64,000 nucleotides of DNA from Torymus aiolomorphi (Eukaryota > Arthropoda > Insecta > Hymenoptera > Torymidae): NCBI GenBank assembly GCA_036365515.1, contig CM070874.1, forward strand, positions 51,800,583 through 51,864,582, written 5' to 3'. This document shows, one piece after another, positions 11,201 to 23,230 of the stretch. The translations under genes and the position numbers were made by a program. Numbering within the stretch: position 1 is the stretch's first letter; every line of letters starts with the position of its first letter. A model generated the notes under the pieces. It made no database searches, had not been told where the DNA came from, and was given only the letters and a program-made list of their open reading frames with translations.

Positions 11201-11660
11201 AGGCCCCTTCCTGTGCTCGATACGGATGTCCCACTGTTGCAGTTCCAGTACCCAGTGGGCTAAACGTCCCGCGGGTCTGTAGCCACTTCAGCGCGCTGTG
11301 ATTGGTGATCGCCTTAAGGCGATAAATTAAATTTAAATTTGTATCGCTTTAGGTAGAGCCGCAGTTTCTTGATGGCCCATACTAAGGCGAGGCACACCTC
11401 TTCTGTAATAGAATAGTTCCTTTCAGCACTGGATAGCACACGGTGGATGTACACGATCGGGAGTTCTCCATCTTCGAATTCTTGCTATAACACGGCCCAG
11501 ATTGCATCATTACTTGCATCGCACTGCACTGTAAATTCTCGAGTAAAATCCGGCCTGACCAGGACTGGCGCTTTCGTAAGTGTGAGTTTAAGTTTTTCAA
11601 ACGCCTCTTGCTGCTCCGCACTCCACTGCCATGCTTGTGTCTTCTCGATGAGCATTAGCA

Positions 11661-12563
11661 CACTAAGAGAAGGATTTCATGACAGTTAACATATTTATTA
11701 ACTGTTAGAATGGAATTAGATTCTGCGGGGGTGATTATAAACAAAGGCAATCTGACTGCCATAAATATTAATTATTTTAATTTAATTTATAAGACTGTAA
11801 AACCGATGGAAAAATTCTCATCAGTTGTTAGAATGGAATACTTGATTTTGGACGAAATAAGGAACTTATTTCATGTAAACATATGAAGTATAAACAGAAA
11901 TAATCGACTTCTTTACTGTTAAAAGGTGCGCATATTCACAGTTAATATGCACACTATTTAGAGTAAACACGAAAATTCTTTGAGGTAGTAAATTAGTTTT
12001 TTTTATTACTCTGCTGCATATTTATATGTTAAAGTATATAATGAAGTATATAAAAAAGTTTCGAAGAATATAAATAGTTAAAATAATTAATAGTAAATTT
12101 CGACGCGGGTGCGGAAGGTGATTATTTAGGTGGCGCGAACTGATCATGCGTTCCGTGCTATAGGTTATACTGCTCGCACTGTACGTAGGACCCGGCGTTA
12201 CGGCAGGCAAAGCGGTTACTTAAGGAGGTTAGCTACCTCTCCCTGCGCGGGGCAGGCGAAAGCAGTCCCCTTGCCCCGCGCACCCCCTCTCGCACCCAAC
12301 GAACTCGATCGTTCGTTTACGTTTGGCCGCAGTACTCAGAATCGGTGTTGTACGTCATTTTCAGATTTGGTATACACATTTACCTGTATATTTTCAATAT
12401 TACCAGTAGTTTTTTGGTTCGTTGTTACCTTTTTTAAAGAATCACATCCTAAGTGTCTTGTGTTTTTAAGGTTATGGAAGCTCATATCGCGCTGTTCGCG
12501 GTAGTATGAAACACACGCCGAATACACTATATATTTTATTTTAAACTCTACATATTAATAGTT
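11661..12563. other. Unassigned DNA between gypsy C and gypsy B (unit 1)
   Basis: An AT-rich first half is followed by a GC-rich patch at 12,125-12,330 that contains most of the differences between the two tandem copies. Next comes AT-rich DNA ending in the AGTT target site of gypsy B at 12,560-12,563. The open frames at 12,022-12,527 overlap on both strands and look accidental. This could be the original host DNA or an older element. Confidence 0.4.
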
Positions 12564-13048
12564 TGACGTACGCGAATATTTTCGAATTCGCAGCGCGACT
12601 TTTTCTCGGGAGCGCGGAGCGCAGCGAGGCTTGAAAGCTTCCCGGAAGTACGAGCCGGTCGAAGCTTTTCTACCACCGTATTAGAAGCCGTGGCGTCACA
12701 CCGCTGGGGTGAGGTTTAGCCTTCGCCGGCGATTTGGAGCGGCGGCCAATAAGAGAGGAAAGAGCTCATCCCTCCAGTTCGCTGCGGCGGGCGGCGCGGG
12801 CGGCGCGCGTCCCCGATCGCTCTGGGTCTTTCGGAGCGTCACTCGGCCGCCGCGACTCGCGCAGGCAAGACCTCGCGAACGCAGCTCCTACCGAGGAACT
12901 TGTGCTCAGTCGCACTCCCGCTGAGGGCGATCAAGTATCGCTCACTGCAAAAGGAGTCCCTTTGCCCTCGCCCAGTGCGGTCCTCGTCCGCTCATGGCAT
13001 AAAGGGGGTGACTGTGACTACACGTCACTTGGGAGACATGCGCACAAC
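12564..13048 (+). repeat. Partial gypsy B LTR at the duplication junction
   Basis: Starts TGACGTACGCG after AGTT, exactly like the 5' LTR at 20,417. It runs with near identity for about 485 bp and then breaks off at the duplication join. It was created by the tandem duplication and not by an independent insertion, because its left flank is the same as that of gypsy B. Confidence 0.9.
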
Positions 13049-14804
13049 ACATAATTACTTACAAGAAACAATAGTCTAACAAATTTTTAGGTGGTCACAG
13101 CGATACCACCAGTCAATTGAAATTAAATTCGCAAAATTTTGGCCTTTATATACCGTGGAGAATTACATATGTATTTGTTACATTAATACAAGAAGCCAAT
13201 CATACATTGTATAAGGCGGTGCTTATTAGCTGTACAGAGAGAGAGAGTATTAGACAAATATATGTCAAGGAGGTGTCAAAGAGACGGGGAGGGCCCAAGA
13301 TGACTGTGATTTTGTCATTTACCATCCTGACTCCTTGGACAGCACGACCGTTAGTATCGTTAGTCTAATAATGATGGAACTCACACAGATGGATTCAAAA
13401 CAAACTGTAATTGTCTGTTTACATTTTAATTTGAAAAAAAAAATGAATTGGCTATGAACTAATTTGTTTTTGTTAACATTAGAAAACATCAATTTCAAAC
13501 TATTAGATAAGTATTCATTTTTGTAACTGAAATAGCTAGTTCATATTACTTTCAAGAATAATTATATCTTTGTGAAAATTATTATAATTTTCAGAAAATT
13601 CAGAAAATAATATGATTATTCGCTTGAAACTAGTATATATTCTGTATAGTATATGGAATATATTCCAATATATTATAGATTTCAATAGTATTTATACATT
13701 AAATTATAGATGAAAGTTAAGTTTGTCAATAGAATAAAAATTTTATGAGGTGTCTAATAAAGAAATGATAATTTATTTATAAATATTATTATAAGTACAA
13801 GGCTTATTGTACAAAAATTTTTCAGCGTGCTCTCAGAGTATGGTTAAAACAAAATCTCTAATGATTTATCAACACAAATAGGTAAGTATGTACATAATAA
13901 ATATTGTATATGAAACAAAGTCCAACCAAGAAAGTTTTTGTCATCTAATTTATAGACACGTAATAATAGATTACATGGTTGAAATGGTATGATAAAAACA
14001 TACAAATTTGTAGATCCCAGTGCAAAAACTGCATATCTTATTAGGTTTCTACATCCTTTTTATCTCATCTTATCAGATATTTTCATCCGGATAATTATTA
14101 CATGCAGTTTTAAGAAGGTATGAAATGTGTTAAAAAGAGGGCTTTTTGTCGAATGTTAAAAAAATTTTAAATACCAGAAGGCTTATTGTACAAGCCAAAT
14201 ATTATTGAAAAAGATATTTTATGTTTTGTTAGATGTCCTAACAAAATTAAGTTAATTGATCCATTAAATAAGATGTATGAATAATGTTATGTCTCTAAAT
14301 CAATCATACAGACAAAAATGCTAATTATTGGTTTTTCTTGGTATTTAAAAAAATCATAACTTTTTTCCCTTCGCTTGGCCAATATTGGCCAAAAAAGCAT
14401 TTCGAAGGTTTCGAAGAGAAAAATTGAAGAAAAATTTGTCGAACAAAAAATTTTAAGGCGCACTCTCAATATTCTTCGATGAAGGCTGCTCTTAAATCAG
14501 CCAATCAGAGGCTTTCGAAAAGGGTCATAAAATAAATACTGACACATTCTAGAGAAAAAATGCAAACTTTTTCCCAATCAATGTTCTATACAAAAAATTT
14601 CAAATTTTTGAGTAAAAAAAATGATTCAAGCTGAATTTCAACCAAAAAATGGAAAAAATTTGAATTTTGAATGTTCTATAACTGGCTTATTTTTTAAAAT
14701 TTCGGGCTAAAACTCTAGGAACATTATTTTTTCATGAAATACTAAAAGTAAACGAGTTTTTAGCGATTTTGAAATTTTTGACTGCTCACTTCCCATGAAA
14801 TATC

Positions 14805-14842
<38 letters not shown>

Positions 14843-16114
14843 GTAAAAGTAGAATATAACAAGGCAGTCAATTATTATAAAATATTAAACGCGATAAATA
14901 GATAACACAGTCAAGAATCAATCAACATTATACAAGTAAGATATCTACAATATGCAAGGAAACAAGATATGAGCAATTCCTGGGAAATTTCCCTTTTACG
15001 TCGCCAAAAAAAATGAAAAATTTTTTTGAATGCACACTTATCACACAAGATTTTTCTCGTTTCTTGAACCTTGCAGAACGTGAAAAAACGTGTGTTCCAA
15101 GCCGATTAAGTGGTATCATTTTTTTACAGCACTTATAATTTTTCTTATGGAAATTTAACATGGGAAAAATGGGTGAACAGTTGTCATTGATGATGAACCA
15201 ATAACAAGCTATTGAAGAGGCCAAACCAAATTCCACAAAAAAAGCGATTAAAGTTGAAGAATAGTGCTTTAATTTGAGAGGGCAATCGTTAAAATCGGTC
15301 GATTCGGTGCAAAGCTACGTGATGTATGCTTGTGTGGCGTTTCACGTCAACTGCCCCAGCACCGCGCGCGAGCGCCAAATCGTGCTATTTCTAACTCATG
15401 TTTATCCTATATTAAAAGGGAGATGGGTATGAGGAGGCAGCAATATGCTTTTACGGGGCAGCCATATTGCTGAGCAAAAAATATTATTGGTTGAAACATA
15501 TAGACCCAACTTCAGATAGCTCGCTGATTGGGCAAAGTACGGGCATCTGGCGCGCGTAGCGCGCCTCAAATTCCTAGTGATACTAAAATGTAACTAAAAA
15601 AATTGTTTCATATGCGTTTCCGACGTATTTTTTCCTTAGCTTTCCAATGGTGCAGGCAGTTTTTCCGAAACTTTCTATTTTCACCTTCAAAAAGTATAAA
15701 ACGTCTTATATCTCAAAAAGTGTATTTTTAATATTTTTTTTGACCATTTAGATTGAAACCTGAGCATTTTTTACACAGGAAATGATTTTTTTATAATTTG
15801 GTCAGGATGTTTTCTTCGAGAAATATAACGCGAACGAGTAGCGCAACTGCTCTCCTGCGCGCGTGACGTCGCGCGGCACCGCATGATTCATTTTTCTTTC
15901 GATAGGTGGCTTTCATATCGGAATTTTCTATCCATATGTGAATCGTCACGTCGAAAGTATATAATTGCAATGACTTTTCATCTTATTCCTCTTCGAAATT
16001 TTTTCGAATTTCTGTCAATACAATCAAACTTCATAGTGTCTTTCGTGTATTTGATGATTAAATCATCGGTAACTCTTTGTTTCGTTATTTCTTTCGTTTA
16101 TTGTAGCAACTAAA

Positions 16115-16990
16115 ATGGATTCAACTTGGAAATTAAAATGCATATATCCTTTAAATAAAAATGATCACCCTTCATATAAAATAAAAGATTTGATCGACTT
16201 TCCAACACTTTTAAGAAGCGAATATCCCTTAGTACCAGAAAAAGCAAAAATTTTTTCTAACTGTCAACGCCAAATTTACAAACATAAATCAAGTTTACCT
16301 CCAGCTGATGCTAAAAAAGCTAAAATAGTGTGTAACGATGAGTATCACAAAGCTGGTGTTGCAGTTCTTGAACAAATAAAGAAAAAAATTTCAGAATCAA
16401 CGAATAAGCAAGAGAGAATTCAGTGCAAGAGAGAATTCAGTTACTAACTCTTGCGCCTGAGTTTTGGTCTCGTAGGGACTTAATGTGAGAATTCGCTTGC
16501 ACTGAACGGGAAGCTCACGAAGCAAAAAATTTAGAAGCTAAAAGTGGAAGTTTTTCAATACCTGCTAATAAAAGTGGCAAACTACTTTCAGCTGAAACTG
16601 TAAATTTAGTGAAAACATTTTATGAAAAAGATGATGTAAGCCGAATTATGCCAGGTTTAAAAGATTACATATTTGTTTATAAGCAGAGCCATGGTAAAAG
16701 AGAACATGTTCAAAAAAGATTACTGTTTGGTAATTTAAATGAACTGTATAGTTTATATAAAAAAGAAAATGAACACGTTAATATTGGTTTTACTAAATTT
16801 ACACAATTGAGGCCACCACATTGTGTTTTAGCTGGAAGAAGCGGGACGCATAATGTATACATGTGTGTACATCACGAAAACGTAAGATCGGTGTAAAATA
16901 GCTTCTAAAACTGTAAATGTTCATGAATTTATGGACATACTGGGAGAAAAATTGATAAAATTAAAATCTCACGATTTTTTTGCTAAGAAT
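16115..16990 (+). pseudogene. TE2 transposase relative, unit 2 copy
   Basis: Same layout and same breaks as the copy at 8,260: an N-terminal domain, an 88-bp fold-back at 16,419-16,506, an exon 3-like domain at 16,609-16,896, and a truncated exon 4-like start. It differs at one visible residue (AGRSGTH for AGSSGTH), from three base changes in the conserved motif. Not functional. Confidence 0.65.
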
Positions 16991-16994
16991 CGAT

Positions 16995-19515
16995 CACTTC
17001 AGAGAGCCGAGAGCGGATCTGCTGCGGAGACTAACTGCGCCGTTCTTGGTTCGAGCGTTCTGAGTATCTGCCCAAATTTTTCTGTTAGAAGGTTAAGCTC
17101 GACAATGTCCAACAGTATAAAAAGGAAGGGTTTTGAGATGCCCAAATCAAGTGGTAAGTTTGAAACTTAAAGTTCTATTAAGTGCGCGATAGTGTATGTA
17201 AATTAAAGTGTTAATTTAGCATAAACGCCGCACATAAGTTACCCTCAATAAAAACGCGCGTTACAAAATTCCCAGAATCGGCGTGCGATCGGCAGACGCG
17301 AGATCCTCTCGCAATAAAGATTACCCCTGGATTTCCCCAAATCGATGAGCATTTCCTCGATCATTGCCTCTGTCTCATCTACCGCAGGGCCTTTAGTCCC
17401 CTTACAGACGACGCAGAAGGGATGGTGGTCTCCCCCTCGATTGGCTCAGTATCGATCTCCAACACCGGAGACATGACTCCATCTTTCACCTTCTTCTTTG
17501 GTATCCTCGGAGCCTGAGCTACCGCCACCTTCCATCTTTCCTCCGGCTCCATATCCCCCAGTAAGCTTCTCTCCAGCCACTCCGCGTGGTTGCCGGTGGC
17601 TGGCGGGGAGCTCAGTGGAGAGAGGCTCATAGTAGGGCTGGGTGCTTGGCGAGTCGTGGAAGGTGACGTGCTTCCGATCATCCTTGACATGTTGGTTTCC
17701 TGTATTTGACATATAAAGGTTATTAGACACGAGACTCCCACATCACAATTCCTATTACCTCGACATACCACAATGGCCAATACAATACAAAACACTTACC
17801 CTTACCGGAATTGTTAGTATCTCGTTCTCCAATTATCATTGCCCCCGTTACTTCCTCGACTCTCTCGATACTTCTTCAGCTTCCTTACATGCACCTTTGG
17901 GTTCCTACGCCCTTCCCCCATGTCCAATATATAAACATTCGGGGATTTGACCTCGAGAATCTCATAGGACCCCTCCCAATCTGGAGCGAGCTTGACGGAG
18001 AATTTCTGTGCTCCACTCGACAAGACGCGTGTCTTACGCATGACTTTGACGTGCTCGTTCTATGTTCTTCGTCACGAGATCGCGCAACGCGTCCAGCCTT
18101 CTCACTCGGTCCGCCCATACTTCAGGTGAGATACGCACCTTCGAACCCTTGACCTCTACCTCTATCCTCAGACTCTTCACCGGGGCAGGTTCCCTGCCAT
18201 AATTTAAGAATGACGGTGAAACTTGAGTACTTGACTGGACCGTTGTATTCATAGCGTGTCGCAACTCGTGGAGGTGTTGATCCCAGTTTCGATGGTCATT
18301 TTTGACGAACGTAGCGATCATTGTTTTTAAAGTCCCATTACTGAGCTCCTACTGGAGGTGTAGTCACTCGCGTCACTCCATGTACTTCGAGGACTCACCC
18401 CGGGTCCTTATTATCGAATTCCTTCCCGTTGTCCGTGAGAAGGTAATCAGGGGTCCCCCAGCGAAATAGTATCAACTCCTCGAAAGCTTTTGCCACATTT
18501 TTGCCAGTGGCGGTTCACAGCGGCCGTATCTCGACCCAGCGAGTGAATAAGTTCTGAAAGACGACTGCGTACTTATACTGACCTTTGCCTTGGGGAAACT
18601 CCATTAAGTCGGAAGCTACTACCGCCCATGGGCGCTCGATAACTCGACCACCCATTAACCCTTTTGATGCCATCTGGTCCGGTTTGTACCGCTGGCATTC
18701 GTCGCATTCCTGCATGAACTGGTATACATCGTGCCAAACTCCCGGCCAATAATACTCCTGTGCGACTCTCTCGTAGGTCTTATCTACCCCTAGGTGGCCT
18801 GCTGTTAACTCGCGGTGAGCATCTTCAAGGACTTGATTTCGATACTCCGCTGGTACGACGAGTTTCCACATATCCTCTTCCCCTGTTACTGGACCTAAAA
18901 TAGGATCGCTCCATGACTTGTACTTCGACGGGTTTCCTCGAATCTCCTCGATGCGTGTAAGGTACCATGAATCCTTTACCTCCTCGAAAGCAGCGACCTC
19001 GGCGTCGTTGGGTTCATTCTCCTGTATTCTCGATAGCGCGTTCGGTACCCGGTGCATAGGCCCCTTCCTGTGCTCGATACGGATGTCCCACTGTTGCAGT
19101 TCCAACCCAGTGGGCTAAACGTCCCGCGGGTCTGTAGCCACTTCAGCGCGCTGTGATTGGTGATCGCCTTAAGGCGATAAATTAAATTTAAATTTGTATC
19201 GCTTTAGGTAGAGCCGCAGTTTCTTGATGGCCCATACTAAGGCGAGGCACACCTCTTCTGTAATAGAATAGTTCCTTTCAGCACTGGATAGCACACGGTG
19301 GATGTACACGATCGGGAGTTCTCCATCTTCGAATTCTTGCTATAACACGGCCCAGATTGCATCATTACTTGCATCGCACTGCACTGTAAATTCTCGAGTA
19401 AAATCCGGCCTGACCAGGACTGGCGCTTTCGTAAGTGTGAGTTTAAGTTTTTCAAACGCCTCTTGCTGCTCCGCACTCCACTGCCATGCTTGTGTCTTCT
19501 CGATGAGCATTAGCA
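16995..19515 (-). mobile_element. Gypsy element C, unit 2 copy
   Basis: The RNase H remnant (19,500-19,155), integrase zinc finger ORF (18,515-19,105), integrase C-terminal pieces (18,321-17,814) and downstream ORF (17,795-17,379) are in the same order and state of decay as in unit 1. A 3-bp deletion near 19,103 and small indels distinguish the copies. Confidence 0.7.
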
Positions 19516-20416
19516 CACTAAGAGAAGGATTTCATGACAGTTAACATATTTATTAACTGTTAGAATGGAATTAGATTCTGCGGGGTGATTATAAACAAAG
19601 GCATCTGACTGCCATAAATATTAATTATTTTAATTTAATTTATAAGACTGTAAAACCGATGGAAAAATTCTCATCAGTTGTTAGAATGGAATACTTGATT
19701 TTGGACGAAATAAGGAACTTATTTCATGTAAACATATGAAGTATAAACAGAAATAATCGACTTCTTTACTGTTAAAAGGTGCGCATATTCACAGTTAATA
19801 TGCACACTATTTAGAGTAAACACGAAAATTCTTTGAGGTAGTAAATTAGTTTTTTTTATTACTCTGCTGCATATTTATATGTTAAAGTATATAATGAAGT
19901 ATATAAAAAAGTTTCGAAGAATATAAATAGTTAAAATAATTAATAGTAAATTTCGACGCGGGTGCGGAAGGTGATTATTTAGGTGGCGCGAACTGATCAT
20001 GCGTTCCGTGCTATAGGTTATACTGCTCGCACTGTACGTAGGACCCGGCGTTACGGCAGGCAAAGCGGTTACTTAAGGAGGTTAGCTACCTCTGCTTGCG
20101 CGGGGCAGGGGAAAGAAGTCCCCTTGCACCGCGCACCCCCTCTCGCAGCCAACGAACTCGATCGTTCGTTTACGTTTGGCCGCAGTACTCAGAATCGGTG
20201 TTGTACGTCATTTTCAGATTTGGTATACACATTTACCTGTATATTTTCAATATTACCAGTAGTTTTTTGGTTCGTTGTTACCTTTTTTAAAGAATCACAT
20301 CCTAAGTGTCTTGTGTTTTTAAGGTTATGGAAGCTCATATCGCGCTGTTCGCGGTAGTATGAAACACACGCCGAATACACTATATATTTTATTTTAAACT
20401 CTACATATTAATAGTT

Positions 20417-21164
20417 TGACGTACGCGAATATTTTCGAATTCGCAGCGCGACTTTTTCTCGGGAGCGCGGAGCGCAGCGAGGCTTGAAAGCTTCCCGGAA
20501 GTACGAGCCGGTCGAAGCTTTTCTACCACCGTATTAGAAGCCGTGGCGTCACACCGCTGGGGTGAGGTTTAGCCTTCGCCGGCGATTTGGAGCGGCGGCC
20601 AATAAGAGAGGAAAGAGCTCATCCCTCCAGTTCGCTGCGGCGGGCGGCGCGGGCGGCGCGCGTCCCCGATCGCTCTGGGTCTTTCGGAGCGTCACTCGGC
20701 CGCCGCGACTCGCGCAGGCAAGACCTCGCGAACGCAGCTCCTACCGAGGAACTTGTGCTCAGTCGCACTCCCGCTGAGGGCGATCAAGTATCGCTCACTG
20801 CAAAAGGAGTCCCTTTGCCCTCGCCCAGTGCGGTCCTCGTCCGCTCATGGCATAAAGGGGGTGACTGTGACTACACGTCACTTGGGAGACATGCGCACAA
20901 CCTTGGGAGCGGCTCGCTGGAGGAACCTTACTCCCTGAAAAAAAAGTTGAGCTACCGCGAGCTTCATTTTGTCGCGCGGAAGAATTTAAAGATTTTACGG
21001 TTTATTTTTTTCATTCAAATTATTTTAATGGGTTTTACGGTGCTCTACCGGAAAATTAGTACTACTTTTTTTATAAAAATCAATTTGTCTTTTTTTTGTT
21101 ATTACTCTCCTTCAAACTTCCATGCATGCTCTCCTCAAGCTAGCCGTAAGCTTTTCATACGTCA
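20417..21164 (+). repeat. 5' LTR of gypsy B
   Basis: 748 bp, beginning TGACGTACGCGAATATT and ending CTTTTCATACGTCA. It matches the 3' LTR at 37,393-38,141 with only a few changes, for example A/G near 20,429 and differences in T-run length. A long open frame runs through it into gag but appears in every LTR copy and is not a likely protein. Confidence 0.92.
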
Positions 21165-21167
21165 AAC

Positions 21168-21186
21168 TGTCGCCCGAACGTGGGGC
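21168..21186 (+). promoter_or_regulatory. Primer-binding site, lysine-tRNA type
   Basis: TGTCGCCCGAACGTGGGGC starts four bases after the LTR. It resembles the complement of the 3' end of a tRNA-Lys (family form TGGCGCCCAACGTGGGGC), with one substitution and one extra base. It would prime minus-strand synthesis. The tRNA assignment is from memory. Confidence 0.6.
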
Positions 21187-21261
21187 AAGCCGAAAATCGC
21201 GTCCGCGACAACGGCAGTGAGTCGGATAAACTCACCGCATCCACGCCCACAGCGCGAGGTG

Positions 21262-22569
21262 ATGATTAGAACACCTCCGCCTACGAGACGTACATCGACT
21301 TCTGGCAGTCGGGAAAAAGCCAGTGGCGTCCATCAATCGACAGAAAATTCGTCCGAGACGCGTCCTAAAACGCGTAGTCAAGGTGCAGCTACATTCGGCG
21401 GACTTCCGGCGAGGACTCGACGCGAGCGTCGTCTTTCAGAGAGCGATCCCGGCAGCAGCGATATTGAACAAAGGTTAGTTAGTGCGCGATCCGCGAGTGT
21501 AGTAAATTGCGTTCGAAAACTAGCAATAGCTAACGACAAGCCAAATCTAAATCAGCTTGATAATGACGCGTTAATCGAAGCACGAAACCAGCTCGCGAAT
21601 AATGTGCTATACGCTGAAGTAAACGAGCTCGGTAATAACGCGCCAAATATGCAGCAACACGCGAATGACGTGCGGGAAAACCGAGTCCTCGCGAACGATG
21701 CACAGGCTCCGATTGGGCCTGTAAACGCGAATCAATTTCCGCTGGCAAACGCAGTCCTGCAGCCAAACATGGATGATTGGCGTCATTTGTTACGGGCGCT
21801 CGTGCGTAACAATTTGCAATTGCCGGAATTTTCGGGGCAGGATCATGAGGATCCGGAAAATTTCTTTTGAGAGTGCGAACAAACGTTTGACGCGTCGCAC
21901 ACGGAGATGCACCTGCGCTCGCGATTAGCCTCTCGCGCCCTTAAGGATGATGCTGCACGATGGTTCGCAGTCTACAAAAACTTAAATTTGACGTGGGTGA
22001 AATTTTGTGAGTTACTGCGAAACCGATATGCCGCGCCGACCACGATGATGAAACTTTCGGCAAAGTTATACGGACAGCCGCAAAATGAGAAAGAAAGTAC
22101 GAGCGTATTTTTAGAACAGCGGCATCTTCTCGCGCGCCGACTTTTCCCCGACGCTCCGGAACAGCAAATTGTCGGGATATTAGTCGAGTCTTTGCGAGCA
22201 TCGACTAAAAAGTTGCTTCGCTCTTCAACTTTCGGAACGGTTGGTGATCTGGTAATCCGCGCAAAACGGATCGAGCAGGATGAAGTTGAAGAGCGCAATG
22301 CGAACCGTCGCTCCGCGCAGACGCCGACTCCTACCGATTCTGTGAAGCCGCGCCCTACTACCCAACTGCCCGCGTTACCGCAAAATTTAGTTACGGACGC
22401 TCCTAATAAGCCGAAAAATGCTCAACCGCAGTTACCGCGATGCCATCATTGTCCCAGAAGACATTGGAATCGCGATTGCCCGGTTCACCCGCGTTTTCAA
22501 AACCCGGAAAACAGAAACGGGGCACCGACAAACGCGGAGAACGCTGCTCCGGCAACAGCAAATCATTAG
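21262..22569 (+). pseudogene. gag: Gypsy B gag
   Basis: The start is placed at the ATG at 21,262, the first in frame after the primer site; the frame upstream is LTR. The protein would be about 435 residues. A basic, Ser/Thr-rich start is followed by an Asn-rich helical middle. Then comes a capsid-like segment (WAVYKN region: AARWFAVYKNLNLTWVKFCE, 21,950-22,010), and a single zinc knuckle CHHCPRRHWNRDC near 22,441-22,479, spaced C-x2-C-x3-H-x4-C, one residue shorter than the usual form. One in-frame TGA lies at 21,868-21,870. The last 130 bp overlap pol, which is in the -1 frame, so the usual -1 frameshift expression is likely. Confidence 0.8.
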
Positions 22570-23089
22570 CCGCGTCGGCCTTCTCGGCCTTTTCGCATGT
22601 AGGTTTTCTGCCAATAATTTTGAATGGGCAAAGGACGTGCGCTTTGATTGATTCAGCTGCTAGCGATTGTTTCGTGCGCGAAAAATTTTTGACACCGGAA
22701 ATCATTCGTGAAAATGTCCAATGTATTATCTATACCGCGTGCGAAAATAAAAAAATTCACGTGAGAACTGCGTGTTTTCTTCCTGTCACGATCGCCGGGT
22801 ATACGGAAAAAGTCAGATTTTTAGTTTCTAATGAACTTCGAAATGACGTCACGCTCGGGAGAAGCTGGTTAAAAGACCAAAAAGCAGTCCAAGATCACGA
22901 TCTTGACTGTTTATATATCGGTGGTAAGATGCGACGTCGGGTATTTTTATCATGTGATAATAACGCACCGCCCGAACTCGTTGCGCCCGAAAATTTTTTC
23001 GATTGTGTTCAACACGGATTTCCACATGAACACGTGTCAAACCTTCGGCAACTTTTGCATAATTTTGCTGACGTATTTTTTCGCGCCGG
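22440..23089 (+). pseudogene. pol: Gypsy B pol, part 1: protease and start of RT
   Basis: Open in the -1 frame relative to gag. A retropepsin-like domain has the motif ALIDSAASDCFV near 22,650, where the family usually shows D-T/S-G-A; the Gly is replaced here by Ala. It is followed by VTLGRSWLKD, the second conserved protease region. The N-terminal edge of RT begins near 23,040 and is cut by the palindromic element at 23,090. Pol resumes at 33,486. Confidence 0.8.
23084..23089. repeat. Target-site duplication CGCCGG, left copy
   Basis: The six bases CGCCGG lie directly before the left tip AGTAGGTAAGC. The same six bases follow the right tip at 33,486-33,491. Confidence 0.88.
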
Positions 23090-23230
23090 AGTAGGTAAGC
23101 TAGGAGAGTTCTGCCCCACTCTTATACATGGGCAGTATATCTATATATAGTATTTCCCCTAGACACCACTGCGCATGCGCGTACTTTCCCGCGTTGGATT
23201 CAAATATCTGCGCACACTGATTTCTGTAAT

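Larger units (their letters stand above)
9140..11660 (-). mobile_element. Gypsy element C, 5'-truncated and decayed (unit 1)
   Basis: On the minus strand, in order: an RNase H remnant (11,640-11,300, with QCDASNDAIWAVL and NYSITEEVCLALVWAIKK in a broken frame); an integrase zinc finger (HLGVDKTYERVAQEYYWPG then QECDECQRYK, about 10,960-10,840); an integrase core remnant with TDNGKEF near 10,590; an integrase C-terminal part (10,464-10,000); and a downstream ORF (9,939-9,390). Reverse transcriptase, protease and gag are absent. Bases 9,140-9,480 contain CAGTATAAAAAGG and AATAAA signals on the plus strand and may be an LTR, but I cannot set its borders. It is assigned to Ty3/gypsy from domain order and motifs. 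Confidence 0.7.
5197..13047. repeat. 7.85 kb tandem duplication, unit 1
   Basis: This interval is repeated head-to-tail at 13,048-20,901 with only scattered differences, mostly single-base indels. It contains the right end of TE1, the TE2 remnant, the truncated gypsy element C, about 0.9 kb of unassigned DNA, and the first 480 bp of a gypsy B LTR. The join at 13,047-13,048 fuses the LTR interior to the middle of the small ribozyme element, with a 2-bp overlap (AC). It is either a young duplication or an assembly duplication; the sequence cannot decide. Confidence 0.9.
13048..20901. repeat. 7.85 kb tandem duplication, unit 2
   Basis: Second copy of 5,197-13,047. It carries the right end of TE1 (13,867-14,806), TE2 (16,115-16,990) with the fold-back insertion (16,419-16,506), gypsy C (about 16,995-19,515) and the left flank and LTR start of gypsy B. 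Differences from unit 1 include AAGTAGTGG versus AAGAAGCGG near 8,982/16,837, single-base length changes near 9,577/17,434, and several changes near 12,240/20,093. The offset between copies drifts from 7,851 to 7,857 because of such indels. Confidence 0.9.

Noticed and set aside
20587..21870. Long plus-strand open frame of 427 residues from inside the 5' LTR into gag
   Set aside because: The first 225 codons are LTR and primer-site sequence; the same opening appears in the LTR copies at 12,734 and 37,563. Gag is better started at 21,262.
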